Source of the DNA: Lycium barbarum
Lineage: Eukaryota > Streptophyta > Magnoliopsida > Solanales > Solanaceae
Length of the DNA stretch: 64,000 nucleotides
Assembly (NCBI RefSeq): GCF_019175385.1
Contig: NC_083341.1
Coordinates: forward strand, 88,996,321-89,060,320
Reading direction: 5' to 3'
Positions within the stretch are counted from its first letter, which is position 1, and each line of letters starts with the position of its first letter. This document shows positions 1-11,162 of this stretch, one piece after another. Position numbers and translations under genes: made by a program. The notes beneath the pieces are model-generated. The model had not been told where the DNA came from. It did not search any database and was given only the letters and a program-made list of their open reading frames with translations.

Positions 1-348
1 CTTAAGAGCACTCCATTGTTCCGGAGGTGCCATTGATTTATTCCTTTGTGTATATATGTTTTGGGCTCGACGGGGTCCTGTCCCGTCCATATGTCCAGTA
101 CTCTAGTAGAGGCTCGTAGATACACATGTATGGGTAGTATGGTCTCACGGTTTCCCATTGTATATATGTATTATTTTGATGGCCAAAGGGCTTATGTACA
201 TAAAAGGTACTTATGTTTCGAAATGAAAAATGGTTTTTCTATGATTATGAGCATAAGATATATGAATGAATGCAAAATGAGTAATAGAACGAGTGGTGCT
301 CGGTGGTTACCCCCGGGCACCCGTCATGGCCCTAGTCGGGTGGTGACA
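1..348 (+). mobile_element. Tail of a family-C LTR (copy M)
   Basis: This is the last part of an LTR of the same family as the two LTRs of element H. It matches the reverse complement of about 50545-50920, including the dispersed words around GACGGGGTCCTGTCCCG and CTAGTAGAGGCTCG, and it ends CTAGTCGGGTGGTGACA. No tRNA primer site follows, so it is the right end of a solo or 3' LTR whose left part lies outside the window. The small open frame at 46-375 is a chance frame through the LTR, and the same frame recurs in both H LTRs. Confidence 0.75.
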
Positions 349-1742
349 GAAATATTGACAAAAATGATGATATAGACATAAATGGAAAAAGAACACAGGG
401 TAAGAAGTTTTAAATATGTTATAAGAAAAGTTGAGGAGAAAGACGAAGAGTAAGGTATAATCGAAGACTTCATAAAGGATATGGTGAATCTCGATGTTCC
501 CATTAACTCGCATGTCCGAAAAATCATTAGTCATAAAAGACAGAGGTGTGAAAAGAAGGAAAGGAAGGAATCGGAATTGGATCTAACCCTTATAAGTATT
601 CCGATTGGATACAAGACTGTAACTAGCAAGAAGATAGATAAGTCAGACCATATGATGACGGAACCCTGACCTTAAAAAGATCGTGAAGGGCGGCAGATAA
701 TTATCGAAGATGACGGATACTCGAAGGCTATTGGTTTATAAGGACCTCCTTAAAAAGGGGGGAACAACATATTAGACTTGAAAGGAATTATGACATTTTC
801 AAGCTCTAGAGTTCGAGGCGTATTGGCATATCAGGAAGGTATCAGAAAGAAGCAGAATGAATTGACAATAAGTGTACCATGAGGTAGACATAGGGAGAAA
901 GTATGGAAGACAACTCAAGAAAGCACTTTACGCCAATATAAACTATGATATTTCTAGACCATGATTTGAATCTTTCGTATCGGGCAAAATTGCGCCGTAC
1001 CTAAGTATGCAGTGACATATTCTAAAGGGTAATTAAAATAGCAAGAAAGGTCTCCAAGTTAAATTCACAGAAGGTGATAGAGAGGATGACGAACCCAAAG
1101 GACACTTGGGATGACAACGACTATTGTAACAAAAACAACAACGATTGGTAGTTTGGTAATTTTTCGAAGAAAGGAAGAACGCTGCTCTTATGAATGGAAA
1201 TAAAAGAGAGCTATGCCACCCAATATTAGAAAACATCTCACGGATCACTAATTATACTGAACATGAGAGCATATACTAGGGAATTATATGAACCATCAAC
1301 GTAGAGTTATGTCTAATTGCAATTGCAAGAAGGCCGTATCGGAAAGCCAACAAGGAATAACGACTGACGAAGTGATCGCCGGTACAAGGGAATCGAAGAA
1401 AAATATATTTACATCGCACGTAATGGAGTAAGAATTACCGTAGTCCTATGCTTCTGGGTTGTATTACGCGATTTAAGGGAAGAAGGTTAAAGAAACAGTT
1501 ATGGCAGGAGCTCAAAGATGTTGTGAGCAGTTCGAAATCGAATTATGAGTTTGCCATAAGTGTAACTGTACTGCGAAAGATAATAAATGGCGAAGAAATA
1601 TTATGTACATACATATTTTGGATATTGATATAACTGGTCTTGGAAAGGAACTGGGAAAATAGCTTAAGGAACATAACCATTATGCTCACTACCGACAAAG
1701 TCATGTTGGATAAACATTTGGAATGTAAGGGTAAGAGGGATG
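349..1742 (+). other. Decayed interior of element E, left part
   Basis: Purine-rich sequence without a convincing open frame or pol motif. It is continuous with 12679-13155 once element A and one copy of its target duplication are removed. It is read as the interior of element E because that right part runs into a polypurine tract and the E 3' LTR at 13156. It may be a heavily mutated or non-coding interior. I recognise no domain in it. Confidence 0.55.
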
Positions 1743-1747
1743 GCGAC
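1743..1747. repeat. Target-site duplication of A, left (GCGAC)
   Basis: GCGAC directly before the TG of the A 5' LTR, identical to 12674-12678. Confidence 0.95.
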
Positions 1748-2029
1748 TGTTATGTCCCGTGTTTTTGCATAATTGGAAATCTTTAAAATAATTAAGACTT
1801 GTAGGTTATAAGGTAATATTTTGATTTTAGTTAATATGACTATGTTGTTTATGAAAGTATTGGTGCAAAGACATCGGGGAAGGCCGAGGGTGAGAGTTGG
1901 AGTTTCGGAAATTAGTTTCGGGAATTGCGAAACGAGATTTTTACGAATTGGGCCAAGAAAAATTTGAATAAAAATTTAAGCCCAAGTTGGAGGGGTGGCC
2001 GGCCAAAGGCCATGGCCCAAGCCCCATTT

Positions 2030-2079
2030 AAGTGGTCATGTGAATAACATGTGACCACTTAATCAATCAATGTATATAT
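2030..2079 (+). promoter_or_regulatory. Inverted repeat and TATA box in LTR A
   Basis: AAGTGGTCATGT at 2030-2041 faces ACATGTGACCACTT at 2047-2060, giving a stem with a 2-nt bulge. TATATAT follows at 2073-2079. This is the likely core promoter. The donor-like GTAAGG comes about 230 nt downstream. The corresponding copy in the 3' LTR lies about 8.04 kb further on. Confidence 0.5.
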
Positions 2080-3072
2080 CCATGTTTATCCATAGAAGGC
2101 TCAAGAAACAAATTGAACTCATCTTTGAGCTATATAGAGCTCTCGGCCGAACTCCCTTAAAAAGAAAAAAAAAATCTAGCCTTGGCTTTTGATCCACAAA
2201 ATCTTGGTCATCTTGTATTTGTAGTAAGTTCAAGACGCTCTCCGACGTGACACAATTAGTTTGGCGAAAGAGCGACGTTTGCGGCAAATCGGAATTTCAA
2301 GAAAAGGTAAGGATTTTGCCACTTTTGTGTTATGGAACTTGTATGAATGTTATAATGATGGGAATAAGATGAGAATTATGTGGTAGTGATGCATGTGTGT
2401 GCAGCCGTAAGTGTGTGTGTCATGGTATGTGGCTGTGAGCCATGTTGTAGTGAAGGGATAATAGATTAAATTCTATTTATTTCGTTAGTTGCGTCATTGT
2501 GGCATTTGTGACGTAAATAAGGGTTTAATGAATCGAGTCGGCGTCGAAAATGGTTGTATGTCGTTATGGGAAATGATGCAACTTTGATATAGTTTTATAT
2601 AATTATGAAAGTAAGATGCTAGAATGGGAACTAATGTTGTTGTTAATAAATTTGGGAGGAAACAATGCGAGTTAGTAGGTTCGTCGTAGTTGTTGACGTT
2701 TCGGATAGAATATGGAAAGTGGCGGATTACTTGAATTCATGTATATTACATGGAATATTATTGAAATACGGTTGAATAACCTTGAATGAGTAAATGAATA
2801 TGATAATGTCGATATTAGTTTGATATTGTGGAGTTTGAATGGAAGTTGTCGCTTGATGTAGAAAGGAAGAATGTTGACATTGGATTATCTCGTTGTGAAT
2901 TATGATGTCTTTGGTATTGTGGGTTGTTGTTGTTGATATATTGAGCCGAGCTAAGCCTCGGGGATGTTATATGTATAGGGGAAGTGCTGCCGAAATTTCG
3001 GTAGACAAATATAAAGTTAAATGAATTCTTGAAGTCTTGAAATTCCTAATTGGTAACTTTGACCATTTGTAG

Positions 3073-3123
3073 ATTCTGAGCGAAATGGGATTTGATTTTT
3101 GACGGGCGTAAGACGCTTATAAG
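3073..3123 (+). other. Candidate 51-nt mini-exon, LTR A (5')
   Basis: Bounded by an acceptor-like TTTGTAG (AG 3071-3072) and a donor-like AAG|GTATGTAAGG (GT at 3124). The shared motif GGGGAAGTGCTGCCGAAATT lies just over 60 nt upstream of the acceptor, at about 2980-3000. The same arrangement occurs in every well-preserved LTR of the window. Splicing is inferred, not shown. Confidence 0.45.
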
Positions 3124-4050
3124 GTATGTAAGGCTACCCATTCCTTCTTTTGGCATGTCTTAGGTATACTAGGTCGATATTGGAGCCCCGAGGGCAATTC
3201 TGTTCATGGAAATCCGAATTTGAAATCGAGTACGATTCATTCAATTGAATTGAACTATAAAACTCATATTTTGTTGAAAAGTAATCAAAGGTCTGAAATT
3301 TATGCAAATGTAATCGAACCGCTTCGAAACTTCCATGTATGATCCCATAGACCCCGAATGCCGAAATTCATGTCCGCCACCTCGACTTGACCCGAGGTGG
3401 GCCCGCTAACCCCGAGACTCCTTTGTTTACTCTATTAGGCTCATTTTTGTATAACGTCGACAAAGAATCTTTGTTTATGAATTTGGCCATCATAACATAA
3501 TGTTTTGATTGCCATGATATTCCAAATTATATTTTGACCTATACATAACATTTTGGAGATACTATTGTGAAATGAGCCCCGTATTGACCGTTGAATTAAC
3601 ATATGATTTTATTAAGTTTCAAAAGGTGTTTTAATATATAAATTGCATTGTTTGCTCACGACTCCGCTCGTGCCCTTATTATGACTTCGTTCACCGGTTC
3701 CCGGGCCGGCTATGATTCGTGCGCGCTATGATAAATTCGGCCGTATGCTGTGGTACGGTTCCCGAGACCTCGCCATAGGGCCGGGTTCCGTTTGGAGTTA
3801 TGCTGTGATATGGCTGGTGATATGCTATGATGATATGTGTATTCAGGGATGTACGGAGATTTGAACCTTCTAGTGTTATGCTGTGTGTGGCACCAGCGTC
3901 GGAGTGGTGACCACGTTCCTGAGCGTTTGCATGATTTTAATTGCATTATGTATATATATATGTTTTCAGTGTAGATTTTGATATTCTGTTCAGTATTCCC
4001 CTTTTGTATCTCGTTTGTTTCTGTTGTGGTTTACGTTTCTGTACTCTATG

Positions 4051-4123
4051 CTTTACATACTCAGTACATCTTTCGTACTGACCCCCTTTCTTCGGGGGCT
4101 GCGTTTCATGCCCGCAGGTACAG
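4051..4123 (+). other. Double-hairpin module, LTR A (5')
   Basis: Stem 1 is CAGTAC 4062-4067 with GTACTG 4075-4080. Stem 2 is CCCCC 4082-4086 with GGGGG 4094-4098. The module ends at GCCCGCAG|GTACAG, with the AG at 4116-4117. Near-identical modules occur in other LTR families on both strands. Confidence 0.8.
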
Positions 4124-4632
4124 ACACCGGTGATCCACCACTGTAGGCTCCACTTTCTGCTATTTCGGAGTGCTCCCTTTCATCCGGAGTCCACATATTG
4201 GTATATATGTCTTTTGCTGTACATATACTACTGTATAGTGACTATTTGGGGTACGGCGGGGCCCTGTCCCATCATATGTCTTTGTTTTGATGTATAGAGG
4301 CATGTAGTCATATATGTGGGTCGAGGGTCCTATATGTGTCTGTTTTGTTTACGATTTGCGTCTTAATGCGGTCCGTCTGTTTTGGTGGCCAAACTGGCCC
4401 ATACGTTGCATCAGTATATATATGATCGGCGATGCGTATTCCGCCGCTCCTTTTGACTTTGGATATGATATCTTTGCAAGCGTGACCGCTTAAGATAACA
4501 TTTGATTTTAAATCTGTTTCAATGATATACGAGATCTGAGATAATCTATAGTATGACGATTTGGTATGTTGTCTGTCCGGGTGCCCACGTTGGGCGCCAG
4601 TCGCGGCCCATGGGGCTGGGTCGTGACAAAAG

Positions 4633-4644
4633 TGGTATCAGAGC
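4633..4644 (+). other. Primer-binding site of A
   Basis: TGGTATCAGAGC, complementary to the 3' end of plant initiator-methionine tRNA, starting four bases after the LTR end. It primes minus-strand DNA synthesis. Confidence 0.95.
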
Positions 4645-4689
4645 GGTTTGTCCTCGGAATGTCTGCAGGCCGTGTCTCGTAGAGTCTTG

Positions 4690-4721
4690 TTTATCGATGT
4701 GTTTTGTACCACATCTTTAAA
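4690..4721 (+). other. Leader hairpin after the primer site of A
   Basis: TTTATCGATGTG at 4690-4701 can pair with CACATCTTTAAA at 4710-4721, with 10 of 12 positions complementary. Equivalent hairpins sit at the same place in B, F and H. A packaging or dimerisation role is possible but untested. Confidence 0.45.
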
Positions 4722-4814
4722 CAGGAGGCTACAGGGCATTTAGGGTGTTACCTTTCTTTGAAATCTTAGGTCGTGCGATAGAGCTATGCTATTAGGACGA
4801 TTCTGATCTGATTT

Positions 4815-4832
4815 GATATTATGTTTGCAGTG
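4815..4832 (+). other. Acceptor-like site directly before gag of A
   Basis: T-rich sequence ending TATGTTTGCAG (AG 4829-4830), two bases before the gag ATG. The equivalent position in I, B and F also has a CAG. Confidence 0.45.
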
Positions 4833-6230
4833 ATGCCTCCGAAGAAGGCAACGGCGGCCCAGAAGGGCAAGGCAGGGATAGCAGGGACCAGTTAGGCACA
4901 GCGAGTTACCCGGGCTCGTGTTTATGATTTGCCCGAGGTTGTGCCCCATTCATAGGGATCCGCTACACCACCACCGGCGGAGCCTGGAGCAGGTCCATCA
5001 GTAGCTCCAGGGGCCCGAGTACCCGCACCCGAGCCTCCAGCTCCTCAGCCAGGGGCGGTGGACAGGACACTGAGAGAGGCTGTGCAGTTATTGACCACTC
5101 TGGTAGCGGGACAGGCTCGCAGGCGCGGGCGAAGAGATGATGATGATGATGACAGGCGTGACAGCCTGAGGGTTCGAGAGTTCCTATTATGTGGCCCTCC
5201 AGAGGTTTTCGGGTCTAAGCCCGACGAGGACCCCCATGACTTTATTCGGGGGATGCGACACTCACTAGATTTGGTCAGGGCTTCAGAGACTGAGTCTGTT
5301 GAGTTGGCTTCGCATAGGCTACGGGATGTTGCTGCTCACTGGTATGAGTCCTGGGAGCTATCCAGGGGTTAAGGTGCTCCCCCAGCTACTTGGGACGAGT
5401 TCGTGACTGCTTTCACTTGCCACTTTTTGCCCCCAGAGTTACGGTGGGCGCGGGTTGATCGATTTTTGCATCTGCAGCAGAGGGGTCGGAGCGTTCGTGA
5501 GTATAATATGGAGTTTGATTCTTTGGCCCGGTACGCACCTGCCATAGTAGCAGATATGGCCGATCGGATGCACAGATATGTGATGGGGTTAGATCGCTAC
5601 TTGATTGATGGCTGCATGGCACTGGCATTACAGACAGACATGGATATCGCCCGACTACAGGCCTATGCTCTGGGTATGGAGGACCGACACAGGGCCGATT
5701 ATTCCAGTAGAAATCGGGACAGAAGGCCGCCCAAGAGGGCCAGATCCGCAGGCTATTCTGGAGATTCTCGAGGCGGACAGCCTCAGCAGCAGCAGTCAGG
5801 TAGACATCTTCCTCCGTCAGGCCGGAGTATACAGTCAGCCGGCAGGAGATTTGACAGTGCAGGACAGTCTGGGGCCGGTCAGAGATCCAGAGCGTCAGGG
5901 TCACAGATATCAAGAGGTCCCAGTCAGCCCAGACCACCCAGGCCCCGTTGTTCTCATTGCGGGAAATCGCACCCGGGGGAGTGTTATCGAGTTACTGGGG
6001 CCTGTTTTTCATGCGGCGGTCAGGGCCATATTATGCGAGATTGTCCGTTGGCAAGCGGTTCGGGTAGTGTAGCTCAGCCGACGGGATCAGCCGCTGGTTC
6101 ATCATCTGCCCCATCAGTTGTACGCCCTGCGGGGCGAGGTATGCCGGCACCGGCGGGACGCGGTCGAGGCCGTGGCAGTGCTTCGGGTTCTAGCGGTCCC
6201 TCGAACCGCATATACGCATTGTCCAGCCGC
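4833..6230 (+). pseudogene. gag of element A (broken)
   Basis: Gag (nucleocapsid and capsid) polyprotein region. The ATG at 4833 opens a basic MPPKKAT N-terminus like other chromovirus Gags. In-frame stops follow near 4892 and 4953, where CAG codons probably became TAG, and at 5370. The capsid (Retrotrans_gag) region spans about 5170-5700. The tail is Arg/Ser/Gly/Gln-rich. Two zinc-knuckle-like blocks follow: CSHC from 5949 and a canonical CX2CX4HX4C at 6003-6044 (CFSCGGQGHIMRDC). The reading frame is otherwise continuous with protease and RT as far as about 7930, so a single Gag-Pol polyprotein is likely ancestral. The long antisense frame at 5413-5937 is a shadow. Confidence 0.9.
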
Positions 6231-7934
6231 CAGGATCAGGAGGCTTCGCCGAATGTCGTCACAGGTACATTACTGGTTTTCTCCCGATCTGTATATGCAC
6301 TGATTGATCCTGGTTCTACTTTATCATATATTTCCCCGCTCGTTGCTAGTAAAATTGGGATGGTGTCTGAGCCTATAGAGCCATTTGAAGTGGCTACCCC
6401 AGTTGGAGACTGTATTATAGCGAGGCAGGTATATAGGGATTGTTCTGTGACTATATATGATCGCTGCACTAAAGCTGACTTCGTAGAGTTAGATATGCTG
6501 GAATTCGATGTCATTATGGGCATGGACTGGTTAGCTTCCTGTTATGCTAATGTTGACTGCTAGAAAAAAGTAGTCCGTTTTCAGTTTCCAGGGGAACCAG
6601 TTATAGAGTGGTTCGGGTCTACAGCATCGCCGAGGGGTAAGTTTATTTCGTACCTCAAGGCTAAGAAGATGATTCAGAAAGGTTATATCTATCATTTGGT
6701 TCGTGTGCACGATACTACAGCCGAGACACCTACTCTTCAGTATGTTCCGGTTGTTAATGAATTCCCAGATGTGTTTCCAGATGAGCTTCCGGGTCTTCCG
6801 CCTGAACGGGAGATAGATTTCACTATAGAGTTGTTGCCGGATACGCAGCCTATATCTATTCCTCCGTACAGAATGGCACCGGCTGAATTGAAGGAATTGA
6901 AAGAGCAGCTGAAGGATCTGTTGGATAAAGCCTTTATCAGACCCAACACATCACCCTGGGGAGCGCCGGTATTATTTGTAAGAAAGAAAGATGGGTCACT
7001 GCGAATGTGTATTGATTATCGGCAATTAAATAAGGTGACTATAAAGAATAAATATCCCCTCCCCCGGATTGATGATTTGTTTGATCAGTTGCAGGGTTCC
7101 AAATATTTTTCAAAGATAGATTTGCGCTCGAGTTATCATCAGGTGCGAGTGCGAGAATCAGATATCCCGAAGACTACTTTCAGGACCCGGTACGGGCATT
7201 ATGAATTCAGAGTGATGTCTTTCGGGCTGACTAATGCTCCAGCGGTATTCATGGATCTGATGAATCGGGTATTTCGGCCTTTTCTGGATATGTTCGTGAT
7301 TGTGTTTATCGATGATATTCTGATTTATTCGCGATCAGCAGAGGAGCATTCGGATCATTTGAGGACAGTACTTCGTATTCTTCGCCAACAGAAATTGTAT
7401 GCTAAATTTTCCAAATGTGAATTCTGGTTAACTTTTGTGGCATTTTTGGGACATATTGTCGGAGCAGATGGTATTCGGGTCGATACGCAGAAGATTGAAG
7501 CTGTATAAAATTGGCCCAGGCCTACTACACCGACAGAGGTACGCAGTTTTCTGGGGTTAGCCGGGTATTACCGACGGTTCGTGGAGAACTTTTCTTCAAT
7601 TGCGGCACCACTAACGAAGCTCACTCAGAAAGCAGCAAAATTTCAGTGGACTGATGCGTGTGAGCGCAGCTTTCAGACGTTGAAAGAAAAATTAATTACA
7701 GCTCCAGTTTTAGCTCTTCCAGAAGGGTCAGATGGGTATGTGGTCTATTGTGACGCCTCTGGTATTGGGATAGGTTGCGTGCTGATGCAGCGCGGTCGAG
7801 TTATAGCCTATGCTTCCCGGCAGCTCAGACCGCACGAGAAGAATTATCCCCCTCATGATCTTGAGTTAGCCGCGGTGATTCATGCTTTTAAAATTTGGCG
7901 GCATTACTTATATAGGGTCCATGTTGACATTTAC
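6231..7934 (+). pseudogene. pol of A, part 1: protease, RT, start of RNase H (broken)
   Basis: Aspartic protease around 6290-6345 with the active-site version LIDPGSTLSYIS, and MGMDWL near 6520. A stop at 6561-6563 separates it from the RT. The RT runs from about 6750 to 7506, with [14 protein letters not shown], the [16 protein letters not shown] block, YRQLNK, and the catalytic FIDD at 7305-7316 (the Ty3-type form of YxDD). Another stop is at 7506-7508. The RNase H start (VVYCDASG near 7740, [12 protein letters not shown] near 7860) follows. A two-base loss near 7932, judged against the H copy, shifts the frame here. Transcription or translation of a full polyprotein is excluded. Confidence 0.9.
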
Positions 7935-9696
7935 GGACCACAAGAGTCTCCAGTATATTTTTAAACAGAAAGAACTAAATTTGCGGCAGAGAAGATGGCT
8001 TGAATTATTGAAAGATTATGACGTTGATATTCTGTACCATCCTGGGAAAGCCAATGTGGTAGCGGATGCACTTAGCCGCAAGTCCATGGGCAGTTTGGCT
8101 GATGTACAATCTAGTAAGAAAGACTTGGTTCGTGAAATTCATCAGTTAGCCAGCCTTGGAGTTCATTTGGCAGATTCTGGAGGTACTGCAATTTCTGTTC
8201 GGGCAGTTGCTGAATCATCAATTATAGAAGAGGTAAAGCAGCGTCAGTTTGAAGATCCTATTCTGGTTCAGTACAGGAATGTGGCCCTTAATAAAGAAAA
8301 GACTCCGTTTGAAATTTCGCCTGAAGGGGTATTATTATATGAAGGCAGATTTTGTGTACCGGATGTTGCAGGCCTACGGCGGCAGATCATGGGCGAGGCG
8401 CATAATGCACAGTATTCCGTTCATCCTGGTTCCACTAAAATGTATCATGATCTCAGGTGTTTGTATTGGTGGGACGGTATGAAGAAAGATATTGCTGAGT
8501 TCGTTGGTCAGTGCCCAAATTGCCTGCAAGTTAAAATTGAACATCAGAAGCCCGGTGGATTATTACAGGAGATGGAAATTCCAGCCTGGAAATGGGAGAT
8601 GATTAATATGGATTTCGTTGTTGGGTTACCGCGCACTCCACGCAGGTATGATTCTATTTGAGTTATTGTTGACAGATTGACGAAATCAGCCCATTTTCTC
8701 CCAGTCCGGACTACTTATTCGGCTGAGGACTATGCTAGATTATACATCAGAGAGATAGTCAGACTTCATGGGGTCCCTGTATCTATTATTACTGACCGAG
8801 GTGCCCAGTTCACGGCAAATTTCTGGAGGTCATTCCAGGAGGGATTAGGGACTCAGGTGAGCCTTAGTACAGCATTTCATCCTCAGTCCGACGGGCAGGT
8901 CGAGCGCACTATTCAGACGCTGAAAGATATGTTGCGGGCCTGCGTTATTGATTTCAGAGGCAGCTAGGATGATCATTTGCCGCTTATTGAATTTGCTTAT
9001 AATAATAGTTATCATTCCAGCATTCAGATGGCACCGTACGAAGCTCTTTATGGCAGAAAATGCAGATCTCCTATTGGTTGGTTCGATGTGGGCGAAACTA
9101 AATTAATTGGGCCAGATGTCATCCAGGAAGCAGTAGATAAAGTGAAACTTATTCGGGAGTGATTATTGGCTGCACAGAGTCGACAGAAGGCATATGCCGA
9201 CAGACGACGTCGACCATTAGAGTTCCAGATTGGCGACTGGGTATTTTTGAAGGTGTCGCCTATGAAGGGTGTTATGAGATTCGGTAAAAAGGGTAAGCTG
9301 AGTCCGCGATATATTGGGCCATATCAGATCATTCGGAAGATAGGAGAGGTCGCCTATGAGCTAGACTTACCGTCCGATTTGGAGGCCGTACACCCGGTAT
9401 TTCATGTGTCTATGCTGCGAAAATATAATGGTGATCCTTCCAGAATATTCCCAGTGGACGATATTCAGGTAACGGAAGATCTATCTTATGAAGAGCAGCC
9501 TATAACTATTCTGGATCGACAGGTAAGGAGACTACGCACTAAAGAAGTGCCTTCCGTTAAAGTCCTGTGGCGCAACAACAACCGGAAAGAGATGACCTGG
9601 GAGGCGGAAGATGAGATAAAGAAGAAGTATCCCTACTTGTTTCCCACGCCCACAGGTAATCTAAACTTTTCAGTTGTTGTGTTGTTTGACAGATGA
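7935..9696 (+). pseudogene. pol of A, part 2: RNase H end, integrase, chromodomain (broken)
   Basis: After the frameshift the frame continues with [12 protein letters not shown] and [17 protein letters not shown] (RNase H end). Next comes the integrase zinc region ([15 protein letters not shown] near 8512), then the DDE core: D in NMDFVVGLP near 8605, D in ITDRGAQF near 8790, and E in DGQVERTIQ near 8900. The C-terminal DNA-binding domain and a chromodomain-like tail (ILDRQVRRLRTKEV, VLWRNNN, MTWEAEDE) end at 9696. Stops at 8661, 8967 and 9162 replace two tryptophans and an arginine, all transitions. The chromodomain is what steers such elements into heterochromatin in related chromoviruses. 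Confidence 0.9.
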
Positions 9697-9752
9697 ATTA
9701 TGTATGCTATCTACAAGAGGGACTTCCCCGCTATGCTGATAAGACTAATTTA

Positions 9753-9787
9753 ACATTCGGGGACGAATGTTCTAAAGGGGGGGAGAA
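9753..9787 (+). other. Palindrome and polypurine tract of A
   Basis: The palindrome ACATTCGGGGACGAATGT (9753-9770) is followed by the polypurine tract AAAGGGGGGGGAGAA, ending exactly at the 3' LTR start. The tract primes plus-strand synthesis. The palindrome-to-LTR distance is 17 bp, the same as in B and E. Confidence 0.85.
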
Positions 9788-11111
9788 TGTTATGTCCCGT
9801 GTTTTCGCATAATTGGAAATCGTGAAAATAATTAAGACATGTAGGTTATAAGGTAATATTTTGATTTTAGTTAATATGACTGTGTTGTTTATGAAAGTAT
9901 TGGTGCAAAGACATCGGGGAAGGCCGAGGGTGAGAGTTGGAGTTTCGGAAATTAGTTTCGGGAATTGCGAAACGAGATTTTTACGAATTGGGCCAAGAAA
10001 AATTTGAATAAAAATTTAAGCCCAAGTTGGAGGGGTGGCCGACCAAAGGCCATGGCCCAAGCCCCATTAAGTGGTCATGTGAATAACATGTGACCACTTA
10101 ATCAATCAATGTATATATCCATGTTTATCCATAGAAGGCTCAAGAAACAAATTGAACTCATCTTTGAGCTATATAGAGCTCTCGGCCGAACTCCCTTAAA
10201 AAGAAAAAAAAAATCTAGCCTTGGCTTTTGATCCAGAAAATCTTGGTCTTCTTGTATTTGTAGTAAGTTCAAGACGCTCTCCGACGTGACACAATTAGTT
10301 TGGCGAAAGAGCGACGTTTGCGGCAAATCGAAATTTCAAGAAAAGGTAAGGATTTTGCCACTTTTGTGTTATGGAACTTGTATGAATGTTATAATGATTG
10401 GAATAAGATGAGAATTATGTGGTAGGGATGCATGTGTGTGCAGCCGTAAGTGTGTGTGTGATGGTATGTGGCCGTGAGACATGTTGTAGTGAAGGGATAA
10501 TAGATTAAATTCTATTTAGTTCGTTAGTTGCGTCATTGTGGCATTTGTGACGTAAATAAGGGTTTAATGAATCGAGTTGGCGTCGAAAATGGTTGTATGT
10601 CGTTATGGGAAATGATGCAACTTTGATATAGTTTTATTTAATTATGAAAGTAAGATGCTAGAATGGGAACTAATGTTGTTGTTAATAAATTTGGGAGGAA
10701 ACAATGCGAGTTAGTAGGTTCGTCGTAGTTGTTGACGTTTCGGATAGAATATGGAAAGTGGCGGATTACTTGAATTCATGTATATTGCATGGAATATTAT
10801 TGAAATACGGTTGAATAACCTTGAATGAGTAAATGAATATGATAATGTCGATATTAGTTTGATATTGTGGAGTTTGAATGGAAGTTGTCGCTTGATGTAG
10901 AAAGGAAGAATGTTGACATTAGATTATCTCGTTGTGAATTATGATGTCTTTGGTATTGTGGGTTGTTGTTGTTGATATATTGAGCCGAGATAAGCCTCGG
11001 GGATGTTATATGTATAGGGGAAGTGTTGCCGAAATTTCGGTAGACAAATATAAAGTTAAATGAATTCTTGATGTCTTGAAATTCCTAATTGGTAACTTTG
11101 ACCATTTATAG

Positions 11112-11162
11112 ATTCTGAGCGAAACGGGATTTGAGTTTTGACGGGCGTAAGACGCTTATAAG
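11112..11162 (+). other. Candidate mini-exon, LTR A (3')
   Basis: Same 51-nt segment as 3073-3123, between TTTATAG and AG|GTATGTAAGG. Two substitutions fall inside it, none at its ends. Confidence 0.45.

Larger units (their letters stand above)
1748..4628 (+). repeat. 5' LTR of element A
   Basis: Starts TGTTATGTCCCG and ends GGGTCGTGACA. It contains, in order: an inverted repeat and TATA box (2030-2079), a splice-donor-like GAAAAG|GTAAGG at 2306/2307, a 51-nt candidate mini-exon (3073-3123), a paired GC-rich word near 3690-3790, the double hairpin (4051-4123) and the terminal module. It is homologous to 9788-12673 over its whole length. Confidence 0.95.

Noticed and set aside
349..1742. Possible host gene left of element A
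   Set aside because: No open frame, no codon bias, and continuity with the E polypurine tract makes an element interior the better reading.
4633..4644. tRNA-like word
   Set aside because: It is only the 12-nt complement of a tRNA end (primer site); no tRNA fold surrounds it.
5413..5937. 174-codon minus-strand frame, and plus-strand frames at 5605-6303 inside gag of A
   Set aside because: Shadows of the gag frame, which has zinc knuckles and homology to H.
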